Source of the DNA: Pseudovirgaria hyperparasitica | Lineage: Eukaryota > Ascomycota > Dothideomycetes > Acrospermales > Acrospermaceae | DNA length: 64,000 nucleotides | NCBI RefSeq assembly: GCF_010093815.1 | Contig: NW_022985555.1 | Location: 1,241,727-1,305,726, forward strand | Reading direction: 5' to 3' | Part shown: positions 34,377 through 46,800 of the stretch, piece after piece | Position numbering within the stretch: the stretch's first letter is position 1 | Layout: the number at the start of each line of letters is the position of its first letter | The notes under the pieces: model-generated | The model's database searches: none | What the model was told of the DNA's origin: nothing | What the model saw: the letters and a program-made list of their open reading frames with translations, nothing else | Program-made: the position numbers and the translations under genes

Positions 34377-36522
34377 GGCTGCTGGCGGAGGAAAACAAGC
34401 CTTTCAGTTTGGGGAGGGGTCCCAAGATTATACTCCGCGGGTGGGAAGTGAGGAGTGAGAGGGAGGGAGGGAGGAAGAAGTTCACTGCGCAACAAAGATG
34501 GGCAATTGGAGCACACGGCCCATTATAAAGCTCGGTGATGGTGGTATGGTGGAGTCGTGTGTGTGGTGGTTGTGTCGCTGCTATCTCTCTTGTCTGTCTG
34601 TCTCTCCAGCTTGTGTGTGGCGCTGTGCGTTACTGACGGGGGCGGCGGCGGCTTGAGTTTGGCTGAAGCAGCAGCTTAAACAGCTTCCTGGACTGGACTG
34701 GTTTGCCCGCTTGTCCCGCCCAGGCTTATCGGCCATCTCCGCCCACTAAACGACTCTTGTCACAATCCAGTTAACATATCACACTCACATCACTCTCCCT
34801 TCATAACAACCAATTGTCACCGCCGTCCCTGTCCCCAGACCCGTCCCGCGCCTCCTGCAATCCTACCAGTCCATTCTACCAATCCTACCTACCAATCCTG
34901 CTGTTCCAGCCAATCCAGAACCCTCTCGCCTATCTCTCTCTACTGGCCCCGCTGCCCAAGAGGAGCAGCCACAAACTGCGCGGACAGATACACCAACACA
35001 CCACACAATTGGCCCAGACACAAACTCTTAGCCATGCATGTATGTACATGTGCATGTATGTAGCCCACAACCCGAGAACGGCCTTCTAGAAGACTGTCAA
35101 TCAACTTGCTAATGCCCGCCCTAGCCTAGCTAAGTTACCATTCCCCGGTGCTCGTCAGCAGTCAAGCGTCAGCCTCATCAGCCATTGAACATTAGCGGTC
35201 CGCTCTTATCGCGACGCACGACTCAGTACTTGATTACACTACTCGCCATCCACGACTCAAACATGATGGACTGATGGATTGATGGATGGCAAACCCGTCT
35301 TGTCGGTATGAGGAGCAGCAGCAGCAGCAGCAGCAATCAATGTTTTCAAGAACAAATATGAGAAAACCTGTCATTTAATGCATGCATGCATGCCATGCCA
35401 TGCACCAGCGGAGAACACACACACAAACCGCTCGCCATCGCCGAAACTGCGCCGCAGGTCCCATACCACTCCCACTCTCCCACTCCACGCAACATTCAAA
35501 GAAAAAAAGGCCCGGCGCGGCAGAGCCGTGGAATTACACCGACCGACGGCCGCAGGTATCGCGATACCTTGCCGTGCACCAACTACAACGTCGCTATTCT
35601 CCTTTCTTCTTCTTCTTCTTCCTTCTTTGGCCCTGTTTCTGAAGCTATAATCCAGCGCTGCACTACACGTGAGAATACTAAAATGTGGTGACGACGGCTT
35701 GCATTCCCAATTCCATATTAAAAATAGAGAGCTTCTTGAATTGATAGCATGTATGCATGTATGCATTCTTACAAGGACCTCAGAGAGAGCCAGAAGGCCA
35801 GGTAATTTTGACGTCCGTGGGCATCTTGCTATCTCGCCAAGACGCCTCGGCCGGCCTTGACCCTTGATCCCTGCACTAATTATCCCTACCTACCTAGCCG
35901 TGCCCTGGACCCTGGTGGGCCTGGCTACTTGTCCCTATCATGGGGATCCCATGAATACCCAAAACGTCGCAGTCGTAGTAGCGAGAGGCTAGGTGTGAGA
36001 CGGGTGTGATGATAATTTAGTGGGCATAAGGTGATGTCTCTTAACGACTGAACTTTCGTATATTTTAATGAGTATACAGTACGTGATGTTTTGCTCCAGC
36101 TTCACTTCAATCTCGCTTCCGCAGGCGTGGAGACGAGCACATGTACATACATGTATGCATGAAACATAAATTAGTCCGTTCGAATATACCTACCTACATG
36201 CATCGTACATGTTTTCTTCGTCCCATGCATAAGCTTCGTTTCGTTTCTTAATTTTCTTGGCCGTCGGTTTCCTAAGCCTGCTCGCTAATGTTTCATATCG
36301 TGCTTGCTAAGCGTACCTATCTCTCTCTATATTACTACAAATCCAAGCAGTGTCTGCCTGCCGACTTATCCAAGTCGATATGCCCTTCCCGAATAAGCCG
36401 ACCTTTATCCCTTTGCGGAATGGAACCCGCTCCGACGACTTGGCAATCATAGGTTTGTAAACTGCACCCCGTCACCCCAACTTCCTTCCTGGCCCTCTTC
36501 TTGGGGATCATCCATTTTATTA
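34377..36522. other. Long intergenic region upstream of the nucleoside transporter gene
   Basis: 2.1 kb with no supported gene. Just above 34376 the transporter's sense strand is C/T-rich (34440-34475), a typical leader. The region holds a (AGC)7 run at 35314-35334 and at least five TGCATG/GCATGTATGCATG clusters between 35030 and 36240. Open frames at 35370-35770 on both strands overlap and are low-complexity. Confidence 0.55.
35314..35334 (+). repeat. (AGC)7 microsatellite
   Basis: Seven perfect AGC units in intergenic DNA. Confidence 0.95.
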
Positions 36523-37854
36523 TTATTCCGGTCCTTCAATCAGCATCTTGATGCCCTTGCCCGCCTTGACGTCCGCAAACGCCTGTTCCGCCTCGGTGAA
36601 CTTGACCTTGCCCGTTATCAGTGCCTTTGCGTCGAGCTTGCCGCTGGCAATCAGATCTGTCGCGAGCTTGTAGTCGCCGCTGCTGTACCGGAAGCTGCCC
36701 TTGAAGTTGATCTCTCGTTGCGCGAGCACCATGATCGGGAGAGTCATGTCGGATTTGCCCATGCCGCCCTGTGGACAGATTTCTTGTCAGCCTTGTTGAT
36801 GGATTGATGGCATGTGTTGCATAATTCGCTAGATATCTCGCTTACCTGCACGTAGGTGCCCCCGGTTCTGAGGCATTGCATGCCCGTCTGGATACACGGC
36901 TCGGCTCCAGTCGCGTCAATCGCGACGTCGGCTCCTACGCCGAGCTCGCACTCCTTGATCATCCTCGCCGCGTTCTCTTCTGCGCTTACTCTCTGGCTGA
37001 CAAACGAGTGTGTAGCGGCATATCGGAGTGCAAACTGCAGCCTCTCCTGGTTGATGTCCACGGTGATGATCTTGGTCGCACCAAACGCTTTGGCAACGCC
37101 GCAGCAGAGCAAACCAACTGGTCCAGCGCCAAAGATCACAACCGATTGTCCAGGCTTGATGCTTGCCTGTCGACAGATATGTACCGCCACCGCCGACGGC
37201 TCGACCAGCGCGCCCTCTTCCATGCTCATGTTCTCGGGGAGTTTGTAGCAGAAGTCTTCCGGCAGGACGTAGTATCGCGCCAATGTTCCGTGATAGGGCG
37301 GAGTCGCGGCAAACTTCATGTCGAGGCAGAGATTGTAGTAGCCCTCTTTGCAGCGCGCGCATCTCCGACAGGGCACGCCAGGTTCCATGGCCACGCGATC
37401 GCCGACCTTGAGTGTCGACACTTTCGATCCGATCTTGGTGACTACTCCGGCGGACTCGTGGCCTAGGACCATGGGTGATTCGACCACAAAGCTTCCAATC
37501 GCGCCGTGGACCCAGTAGTGGACCTATCCAAGGGGGCAACGTCAGCAATTGTACAAAACAGTCTTGTTGGTTTGCTCGACGCATCTGGATAGATGGACAG
37601 TGCCTGGCTAGGAACAGGACTCACATCGCTACCACAGATTCCAGTCCATTTGGGCTCGATGATCACATCATGCTCTTCTGCAAGCTCCGGGATGGGCCTG
37701 TCTTCGTACTTGAGCTTGCCTGGAGCTTCAAGCATGAACGATGGATTCTGCTTCTGGCATTAGCAAACTCGAAGGCAATCATGCTGTGTTCATGTCTGCA
37801 CAAACTTACATCTTGATTCAACTCCCGCCCGGTTCCTCCATTGCTCGCAGCCAT
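36523..37854 (-). CDS. Xylitol/sorbitol dehydrogenase (NAD-dependent polyol dehydrogenase, zinc MDR family)
   Basis: Four exons (37854-37810, 37747-37625, 37523-36846, 36768-36523) give 363 residues; each intron has a good GT-AG pair and all phases close. The N-terminus reads MAASNGGTGRELNQD then NPSFMLEAPGKLKYEDRPIP. Catalytic zinc ligands are Cys in WTGICGSDVHYW and His/Glu in VLGHESAGVV, with Glu in LVEPSAVAVH. The structural-zinc Cys cluster CRRCARCKEGYYNLC is complete. The Rossmann motif is VVIFGAGPVGLLC, followed by IITVDINQERLQFA, whose Asp fits NAD rather than NADP preference. It oxidises xylitol to D-xylulose or sorbitol to fructose, so it belongs to pentose or polyol catabolism. The two activities cannot be told apart from sequence alone. 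Confidence 0.95.
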
Positions 37855-38638
37855 AGCTTCTTTATAGCTTCCAATGTCAATCTGTGTGAACGTAAACGGA
37901 GCTCCGGATCAAGGACGGATAGCAGGACCTTCGAGATGTAATTTGTACCTCTCAAGCTAGGTATCCCGTCTCTCTTTTAATATAAAAATAGAGAAATGGC
38001 GGTCTAGGTCTTGGGACGCGAAAGAGAAGGCAAAGAAGAAGAAATTTCCTGTTCACGTTGACACACACAAATTCCGCGGACGGGCCGGGTGACGCGTTGT
38101 GCGCCCGAGTCAAGTTGCGGAGCTACCCCGCGATGGATTTCATGACCCATGGAGAAATACCTCACTTGCCCTCTTCCGGTGGGGTTATCCCTTCTCTTCC
38201 TTTCTTTAGCCTGGAGAAAGTGCCCCCCACTTTTGTTTTGAAGCATGATGCATGATGCATGATGCATTTTAGCCTACAGAGAAAATAGTATAGAAATAGG
38301 TTAAAAAGGGCACGCGGCTAGAATCTGTGACATCGGAAATTCCGCTCTTTGTTATTATTTGCCTCAGATTCTAGCTCCCAGTTCCACGTGCGTGCATTAG
38401 TTGGTATGATCTTGTCTCCACTTGGTCATGAAGGTTTAGTTAGACATTAAAAGCCGCTCTCTGCGCCCCCCTTTCCGAGATTCGCATTCTTTTAATAGTA
38501 AAAAAAAAGCACCCCAAAAAAGGTATGCCAATCTAATATAGCAAACACCATACATGCCCCTTGTTCCTCCTCCCCAATGCCAAATTCTATCTTTTCTTTT
38601 CAAACAAAGCTCCTCCAGATGCTAGAAAGAGAAGCACA
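37855..38638. other. Promoter region of the polyol dehydrogenase gene
   Basis: 0.78 kb. An A/T-rich block at 37975-37992 reads TATTTTTATATTAA on the gene's sense strand about 125-135 bp above the ATG and may serve as a TATA-like element. Three tandem ATGATGC units lie at about 38243-38266. No gene seen. Confidence 0.45.
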
Positions 38639-40069
38639 TCAGAAGATCTCATCATCCCAGTCCAACAGGAAACACACCCACCACCTCGCCGTCCCGTCAG
38701 ACACCTGCACGCCCACCAACCACAGCAGCTGCCGCGACAGTCCCCACTTGACAGGTAGCTCGAACGATCGAGTCCCACCCAGATGTCTCTCCAGAGCGTC
38801 CAGCACGCTTCTCGGGCAATGCATGAAGTTGAACGTCGCGTCTTCTCCTCGCGCGTGTATCTCCGGCGAGGCGAAGATGATGGCGTAGTCTGTCAGCTTC
38901 GCATAGGGTCGCGGCGACGACGGCGGGCGAGGCAGATGGGGGGATCGCGGGGATGCAGGGCCTCTGCCTCGCGGCGAGGCAGGGAGGCGGAATCCAGCTG
39001 TTGTGCCGGGTGAGGGCAGCGGGATGCGTGAGCGGGGCTTCTGCTGGACGACAAAGTATCGCTTGAATTGCATCTTGACGTCGGTGAACATCTCGACGAA
39101 GGCGGCCATGGCGGTGCTGTTTGGGTCCGGCTCCGGCAGGGAATGACGGCTAGTACCATCTGCAAACTCGGCTTGATGGGTGTTGTTGAGATCGTATGCT
39201 GCCATGCCGCGCAGGACGGATGTGATGTCGATCTGGCTTGCGAGGTACATCTTGCCTCGTCCTGGAATGAAACTTGTCAGCGTCCCTCGCCATTCGAGGA
39301 GGAATTTCGGGCGGCCGTCTAGTCCTAGTTCTTGTGAGATGTCCCACGTCTCTTGCTCGCCTGGCTGTGCCCCAGACATGACTCCGCTCGTACCCAGTTG
39401 CAGCAGTCCGAGGTGAGAGAGTTTGTATGAGGACGTGGTGAGTTTCATGGGGTGGCTGAGAGCCGTAGGATCGGTGATGCAAAGAGCTGTGAACAATTGC
39501 CCGTAGTTGATCTTCAAGGGAGGGGAGCCCGATGTGTCTTGAGATTTCTCGAGAAGAGGAGATGCTTGCGGACTCCTCCTAGACACAAGGTCTGTAGCTT
39601 TGACCACGGACCGGATACCTGCAGAGTTGTTAAATTGCATAGCACGGCGATCGATTCTCTTCGTGTCAGCTGGCACAGACTTAGGCGTGGAGGCTATGAA
39701 CTCGCCAGGTTTGAATGATAGATCATAATTTGACGTGAATGTTGCCTCCGACCACCGCTTCGAGCGGAGGTTCGACAAGTCTGAGAAGTCATCGTCTGCG
39801 AAGAAAGAGTTTGGACGGATCGCTTTCGAGCTCCTAGGAGACGCCGCTACATTTGTGAGACAAGGTAGCGCAGAAGAGATCGGAAGGCGGAATGGTGTGG
39901 AGCAGAGTGTGGGATTGGATGACTCCGAGGAGGGGAACCGATTTGCAGTCTCTTCGAATAATGCGTTCCGGCCTTCTTCTGCTTCATGGTCTCGCCGCTG
40001 GAAGTCTGCAAAGAGGCTTCGCTGCTGCTCCAAGGCTTTTGGAAGCATAAGAGGTTTAAGGCGATCCAT
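38639..40069 (-). CDS. Conserved-looking protein of unknown function
   Basis: A single exon of 476 residues from ATG 40069 (MDRLKPLMLP). The first 200 residues are polar and Ser-rich (LFADFQRRDHEAEEGRNALF, FADDDFSDLSNLRSKRWSEA). A more ordered part from about 200 to 350 contains KINYGQLFTALCITDPTALS, WRGTLTSFIPGRGKMYLAS and MAAFVEMFTDVKMQFKRYF. A Pro/Arg linker (LPASPRGRGPASPRSPHLPR) follows, then a compact C-terminal segment with LTDYAIIFASPEIHARGED, FMHCPRSVLDALERHLGGTR and LWLVGVQVSDGTARWWVCFL. No family is recognised. There is no signal peptide or membrane segment. Codon use and length argue for a real gene, and the complete frame has no introns. It lies between two other leftward genes. 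Confidence 0.78.
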   Translation of the reverse strand: MDRLKPLMLPKALEQQRSLFADFQRRDHEAEEGRNALFEETANRFPSSESSNPTLCSTPFRLPISSALPCLTNVAASPRSSKAIRPNSFFADDDFSDLSNLRSKRWSEATFTSNYDLSFKPGEFIASTPKSVPADTKRIDRRAMQFNNSAGIRSVVKATDLVSRRSPQASPLLEKSQDTSGSPPLKINYGQLFTALCITDPTALSHPMKLTTSSYKLSHLGLLQLGTSGVMSGAQPGEQETWDISQELGLDGRPKFLLEWRGTLTSFIPGRGKMYLASQIDITSVLRGMAAYDLNNTHQAEFADGTSRHSLPEPDPNSTAMAAFVEMFTDVKMQFKRYFVVQQKPRSRIPLPSPGTTAGFRLPASPRGRGPASPRSPHLPRPPSSPRPYAKLTDYAIIFASPEIHARGEDATFNFMHCPRSVLDALERHLGGTRSFELPVKWGLSRQLLWLVGVQVSDGTARWWVCFLLDWDDEIF

Positions 40070-40473
40070 GCTCGAGCATTACGACATTACTGCACGGTGA
40101 AGCGAGTACAGGTCGACGATGTAGACTTTGCGCGTGTGACTGGGCGTGATTGTCCTGTTTGGGTGGGCGGTCAGGCAGAAGGCGATGTGAAAACAGGGTT
40201 GGCAACCGTGGCAAGTGAACAGTGTTAGTGTTTCCTACATCGTGAATTGAGCTGCGCAGCACAAGGATTTGGTGTAGATTTCAATTCTTGGAAAAACATT
40301 ATGCTACAGCTCTGGGATCGACTCTTCGTCCGTTAGTGCTGTAATGTTCACAATGCCAGGATAGAGTTTGTGTTCGGGCCTATTTATCAGATCATAACAT
40401 GATTGACGGTGTTTTGCAGGAATTCGCTACGTTAAAGACTGGTATATATGGAGATGTACTTGCAGCTTCGCTT
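40070..40473. other. Intergenic DNA
   Basis: 0.4 kb between two leftward genes; it should contain the promoter of the orphan gene and the 3' UTR of the SYLF gene. No other feature seen. Confidence 0.5.
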
Positions 40474-42712
40474 TCACAGATGTTCAGCTTTCTCTCTTGC
40501 CGGTGAACTTTTTCGTGAGTTTGCCGTCGAGTGGAACTCATCTTCTTCATCGTCAGCAATAGTGTCTTCATCGTCATCGAAGGCTCGCAATTGAGCAATG
40601 CTGTTGGTGATGCTGCCGGCCGATAAGACAGACTGTCTCGCCTCTTCTGTATCTTTTGGATACGACGGCTCCTCGTTTCGTTCTTCGGGCGGCGATGCAT
40701 CGTTCGAAATTGGAGTGTCAATCACCGTGTCGGATATGACGCCTTCGTTACCCAAGGCCTGAGATTTCCTCACCCGGATTGGGTTCCGTGGAGGTAGCTT
40801 CGGCGGCGCAGCTTTGTTGACGGTGACAATGGTAGGGCGGAAAACAGCCTGAGCCATGGGAGGTGTCTGGACCTGCTGATATACAACAGGATTCTCGAAT
40901 ATCTCGACATCGGCCTCATCGTAGTCATCGTCGAGATCGTCGCTAAGATCTTCATCCTCAGAATCTTTTCCCTCGCTGTCAGATATAGCGACGGAATGGC
41001 GGTGGCCGTTCGTCAAGGGTTCGTTTCGATGATTGGGTTCTACATCGTGTCCTTTTTCCTCGCCTGAATATGGCGTTTCAAGATTCCTAGATTCAGGACG
41101 AGTGGGCTGCAATACCGTCTGATGATCGACTTGTACTTGTTCGTGGTCCGACGAGTCCGTCTGAACTTCTCGTTCGTGTTGCTGAGATCCACGGACCTCA
41201 GGCTGCGGCCGAATGTGCTTCGAGTCTGAATCCAGACTCTCCTCGGCTCTCACTTCTTTCTCGTCATTGTTGGTAATGGAATCATTACCATCATCATTTG
41301 ACCTTGCATGCCCGTTAACAGGCGAGACAGAACCTTGCGAGATCTGCTGTGGCTCGTCATCATTGGGTTCGGGGGATTCTGTGATCCGCGACTGGATACT
41401 GTCGCGGATCCCATTCGAGAGGTCTCCTGAGCCCGGACGCGTGAAAAGAGGTCCGTCCATATCCGTTTGTGTGGACATGTCGCTCATGGACACCACGCGA
41501 TCGTAGTTGCTGACTTGACTTGCACGTCTGCTGTGGCTCCATTGGCTCAGTGTATCCACACTCTGTCGGTTGAAGGTACCAAATATGGGACTCTTGGGAC
41601 TCGGGGCGAAACTGAAATTCTGGCTCGAAACTCTATTCCGTGTCCCAGCTTCGCGGATTTCCAGTCCAGCCTGCTCCAGTGCTCGGACACCGAATGGATC
41701 GGGATCTTCCTTGTCCGGGACTCCAAATACATGGCCGTCAGCTTCGATCTCATAATCGCCAGGCGCAGGCTCAGACGGTAGCAGTGATGAGTCTACATTA
41801 GTGTCTCCTTGAGATGCACGAATAGTTTCGAGCAGTCTTCTGGTCTCAAACGGTGGGTGCCGCACCTTACCAGCCAGTATATCGCCAACAGAAATGCGCT
41901 CATTGTAGAAGCGTTCATTCTCGTCCGTCCGTTCGATGACTACCGTCCCATCAACTTGTACACCAGCATAAAATCCCCGAGACTTTAGGTATGTGAATAT
42001 GGGCGCCTGTCTCTTGTGAAGTTCCGTTTCAAGTACTCCGCCAACACCAAGAGGACCTGCAACAGCACTGACCTCCCCGCCAAGTGTGCAGCGGATCTTG
42101 CTAAAAGCGTCCAATGCTTTTTGTGTATTTATCACCACGACGCAGTCATATATATCCACTCCGACGAGGAAGCCTAGTCCAGCCGTGTGCAGCATGATTC
42201 CAGATGGTGGTGACCATGATCCATCCTCTTGTCGTGCAACAACGATGCCACTGCCGCCAGCACCCGAGACCCAGAGACCAGTGCGCATTGTGGTAAATAT
42301 CGCGAGCCCTTTCGCATTCTTGATAACCTGATTTTTGAGCTCGGCTTAGTCTTGATCGTTTGTACACAAATCGGTCCACATTACCTCTGGTGGTATCCTC
42401 TTCAAGACCTTCTGTTTCTGCTTGGGGCCGTCCGTGGGCTGTATCTCCTCCTCCTGATAGAAGCCATCCTCTACACACCATTAACGACGGTGAGACGGTC
42501 GGTATGAAGTAGAACCTACTGCAGAAGCTCCTCAGAATGCGCGCAGCCTTGTCGCTCTCTTTATCTAGGGTAGTGGGCCAGAAAGCCTCAGATCCCAGCT
42601 TATTAGAAAGCCTGTTGACTGGCGCACCGAGCTTGTCGACCCATGTGTAGACCTTGTCGAAGCCTACTTTGCTGCCGACCTTTGTTCTCTGCCAGAAGGT
42701 CTGAGTCGGCAT
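40474..42712 (-). CDS. SYLF/Ysc84 domain protein (Las17-binding actin/lipid regulator type)
   Basis: Exons 42712-42520, 42470-42385 and 42327-40474 give 710 residues; introns are 49 and 57 nt (GTAGGT/TAG and GTAATG/CAG) and phases close. Residues 1-90 are MPTQTFWQRTKVGSKVGFDK and LGSEAFWPTTLDKESDKAA, then FCKDGFYQEEE. The SYLF domain spans about 95-300: VIKNAKGLAIFTTMRTGLWV, SGAGGSGIVVARQEDGSWSP, TAGLGFLVGVDIYDCVVVIN and GGEVSAVAGPLGVGG. In yeast Ysc84/Lsb3 this domain binds phosphoinositides and actin filaments at endocytic sites. The 400-residue tail is acidic, Ser-rich and disordered with PPxLPPR-like stretches (KLPPRNPIRVR). No SH3 domain is present, unlike yeast Ysc84. It is divergent from the Nup85-like gene. 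Confidence 0.93.
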
Positions 42713-43843
42713 GGTGGACGGGACCCGGGAAGCTCTACGATCTGTGACTAATCAAGTGATGTCCCAGGCACGACAATTAGACATTATGAGCTGAGCACGA
42801 CGAGGTGACGCAGGACGTTACGGCATGGATGAGAGTGTATGAGAATATGTGAAGAAAGGGTGTGAGCAGACGTGGACACCGGAAGTCATGGAAGCGTGCG
42901 CGCGAGTAGAGCTTCTTTGAAATGGTACGTCAGTAAGCCCCAAATTGTATTAATCACAGCCAGGGATTCGACCAGCTGATCCGCGCTAATGCGGGCCCCG
43001 ACTCGCACCTGTTTCTGGGTCCGTTGCCACTACGTTGCACGTAGCATGAGACGGACTGATAATACCGTGGATATGGTAAAGATGAGATGATGCGGAGTTG
43101 ATCCTGCAGGTTGCCGAAGTTGCTCGTGGAGACCTGGGAATGTTGCCAAACAACTCCCGAATACATGTCTCGTTACATACGTACAATGCTTACGATCGGA
43201 TTGTCAGCTGAATACGGAGGACTAGACGGAAACCAATAAACTTCGGCTTTCTTTTTGGGAGAAGCGGATCTCGGACCAGGGGCAGCGTAGGATTTTTAGC
43301 TTGTCCGTAGTTTGGAGATAATGCAAGTGCCCACGTTCAGGAACGCACAGTCCGAAAAAAATTTGGTGTTGAAGAATGTAACTAGTAGTTCACCTGCTAC
43401 TTACTGACCGCATGTGCTGTACATCTACAATATACACTTCAAGGCGTGACTACGGCAGCCGTTAGCCCCGTGTTATGCAGTAAACTTAAGCTCCTCATCC
43501 CAGACTGCCAGTGCACCTTGGCCCACGCTCTGGGCTGTTATGCCTGAGGCACCCAAGGACTGCTTAGTCATCAAACATTTTGTGATGATCCACTTCCAAC
43601 GCGGGCATCAGCGTGCGTCGCCTTACTACACGCGAACAAGAGACGACTTCGGATTATACGCGCATCCTCGCGCGTCATACATCATTGTATTACGTATACT
43701 CGCTTCTAGCGTCTTCCTAGAAGTTTTGGGTCGGCCTGCATATCTAAAGCACAGCACACATCACACAGCTCAAACATGAGATAGAACATCATACCTCAGA
43801 AGCCCGATTCCTAATCCACCTCACCTTACCTCCTCTAGCGACG
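42713..43843. promoter_or_regulatory. Shared upstream region of SYLF and Nup85-like genes
   Basis: 1.1 kb between divergent starts. No convincing gene or RNA; a weak B-box-like gattcgacc at 42965 lacks a matching tRNA body. Confidence 0.45.
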
Positions 43844-46800
43844 ATGTTTCAGGTCCCTAGCGATCCTCCATCCACTCCAAACTCGCGCAACGAGGGCTCC
43901 ATTTTCCCGTCCACGACACCTGCCGGTCCACCACCTTCCAACTACACGAATAACTCGTTTACGCCTATTGGTGCACCCCCTTCAACAGTGTTTGGCAGTT
44001 CCCAGCTCAGGAGTGGTGCTGGCAACACCGGTAGATCAGCGTACAATGCGCCGGGCCGGTTTGGAAATCAGTTGTTTGCGAAACATGGACAGCCTATATT
44101 CGAAAGTGGAAATGGCAGCAAGTTCGAAGCTCTAGGTAGTAGTCCACCGAAGGGAGGACGATTTGCGCAATACGAAGATGACGAGGATGATGATGAAGAC
44201 GATGAAGACGCCGAGGGTGAAGAAGATGAGATTGGTCAAGAGATGCAGGATGCACTGGATCAAATGGACGAAGGTGTCCATCCTATACCACGTTGGAACC
44301 TCGGCGAGGTTAATGCGTCACACTCGATACCCAACAATGGGTTCAATATGTCAACTGCTTCGAGCCTTTTCGACCCTCCAGGCTTACAAGACTCAATGAT
44401 GAGAGAGCCGCTGAGTCTACCTATGCAGAGCGTGGAAACACATATACGGACATCGCAGGACAAGTATGATTTTTCGAAGCTCGCGCTGGGCTTGGCATCT
44501 CAGAAGACCATGACTGAGATGTACGAGGCCGACGAGTTGATCTTAGAGCAGGAGGATCTATTCCAAGAGCTGTATGGAGCTCTTGCGGCCGAGAACACCG
44601 CTACGGCCACGCGAATGCTCCATACCCTTTCTAGAGAGCTCCCAAGAATATGGACACCGCAATCGCTTCAGTCGCAAGCTTTGTCCAAGTCAGAAGCTAA
44701 GCAACGGAAGACATTTCAGAAAGCAAACTATATAGCCTCTCTTCTCCTTCAACTGTACCATCCCCCCCATTTCCCTACGCGACAAGAACTTGGGGCTTCC
44801 CTTTTCGGTCGATCGTCCACGAACTCACCTTCTGGCGAAGTTCCTGTTCCCAAGGTGCTCTTAGATTGGCTCAACAATCATCACATTACCTGGGCAACGG
44901 AGCTTGATGCAGTCCTTGCACAAGGCAGAAACTTCTCGTCCAGTCCCTCGTTCTGGGATGCTGTGATGACCTCTTGCTTGAGAGGCAAATTTGAGGATGC
45001 CATCAAGTTGCTGCGCGATGCCAACTTCTCCTTGGCACACACTTCCATTCAGGATGGAAGCAATACAACAGGCTACCGTGGTGCCGACTTAGCCACGATT
45101 GATAAAGTCATCAACGATGCCATTATCGCCATTGAAGGGTGTCCAGCTATCAAACACGGCGACTGGAATGTGAAGGGTGAACGGTGGAAGATATATCGTC
45201 GGATGGTAGCACAAGCAATACTTTCCTTAAGAGAATACTCTGAGGGTTCTAGTTACGACCGTTCGGCCATGAGACCAAGTAAAGGGCCTAGTGTCAGTGC
45301 CGCCAGCAGAAGAGCTGAAAGCAAGGTGCCATGGACTGTATATGAGAACCTCCTCATCGTGTATGAGCATCTCCTCGGCAACTCTGAAGAGCTTATCAGT
45401 AGCTCTACAGATTGGGTAGAAGCAACTGTCGCCTTGACAGCTTGGTGGGATGGAGAGGAGGACCAGGAGGTGCCCTACGGCAGCATGGTCGCCAGTCGAC
45501 TTTCTCTATCAAGATCACACCATGGACGGACATCAGATGATGCACCAAAAATGGCCTATCGCCGTAGACTCAGTGCTGCCTTTAGTCAGGTCATCAACAC
45601 AGAAGACGAAGAATTCGAGATCAATCCCACAGACAGTACGCAAGTTGCTTTAGCCTGTGTTTTTGAGGACAGATTAGAAGAGACTCTTTCAATTTTGCGA
45701 TGTTACTCTATTCCGGTTGCTGCTGCAGTCGAACAGATTGCAAGCATAGGAAAATGGGGCCATTCTGCTTCACGGGACATCATGAAGGGATTTGACAAGA
45801 GCGACTTGATGGTGTTGAGCCTTGGCAGAGAACAGTCAAACGGCGGGCTTGGCGAGGTAATCAAAGACGAGCAATTAATTATTTACGCGGAGTGTCTATC
45901 TCAGAGAGACGTACTCTTCGAAGAGCAGGTCGAGAAGGAAGGCTGGCAGCTCGCAATACAAGTCCTCAGTCGTCTAGATAATGTCGAGGCTGCCAATAAC
46001 GCCATTACAGACTTATTGGAAAGTCTGGAACTCAATTCTACGGACCGCGTAGACAAAGTTGTTGTACAACTCAATGAGATGGGCTTCGCTGAGCAGGCCA
46101 ACTCGGTTGCGGAGGTGAGCTTTTACATAACAATGACCAGCAGACGCTGACCATATATCCAGCGTTACGCCGACACTACCGCCTCGAATACGTACGAATA
46201 CGGCACAACTTTGATCTACTACGCTCGCGCTCGAAACGTCAAGAAGCTTCACTCGATTCTCGATCTTCTGATCTCTCTGTCCCTTGTTAATTCCACAGCA
46301 TACCCACCTCGAACAGAACTGGACTTACATCTTCAATCTCTTCTTCTAAGTCCAAAGAAGACTCTTGGTAGCCTTTCTCTCATTGACCAAGATGCTGCTG
46401 AACTTCTTGCGAGCTCCCTATCAGGCTACGCCACCGTCCGCAAGTTCTACGACCTACGTGATGAAGACATATATGCCTCGACCACTGGTACAAAACCTGC
46501 ACATCGCATCTTGGCCCGTCAACGTGCTGCGACAGATGCCCTGATGACTCTCATTGCCTCCGCATCCACACCTATCCGCGGTGGTCTCTACGATCCCGAC
46601 TCCGAATCCGTCTTACAAGTAGACGGCCTTCTTGTGCTCCTCGGCGAAGCTCTTCCCCTCCTCAAAATCGAACCTTGCCCGGTCAGCATGTCTCACCTAA
46701 ACACACTACTCGCCGCAACCGAAGACATTGTATCCTCACCCAGTCTCATCCGTGAACAGTGCGAGGAATGCTTGCGCAGTACACTTGCTACAGCACATGG

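Noticed and set aside
36876-37466. 196-codon plus-strand frame
   Set aside because: Antisense shadow of the polyol dehydrogenase exon 3.
42955-43030. Possible tRNA (gattcgaccag resembles a B box)
   Set aside because: No A box or acceptor-stem pairing at the right distance.
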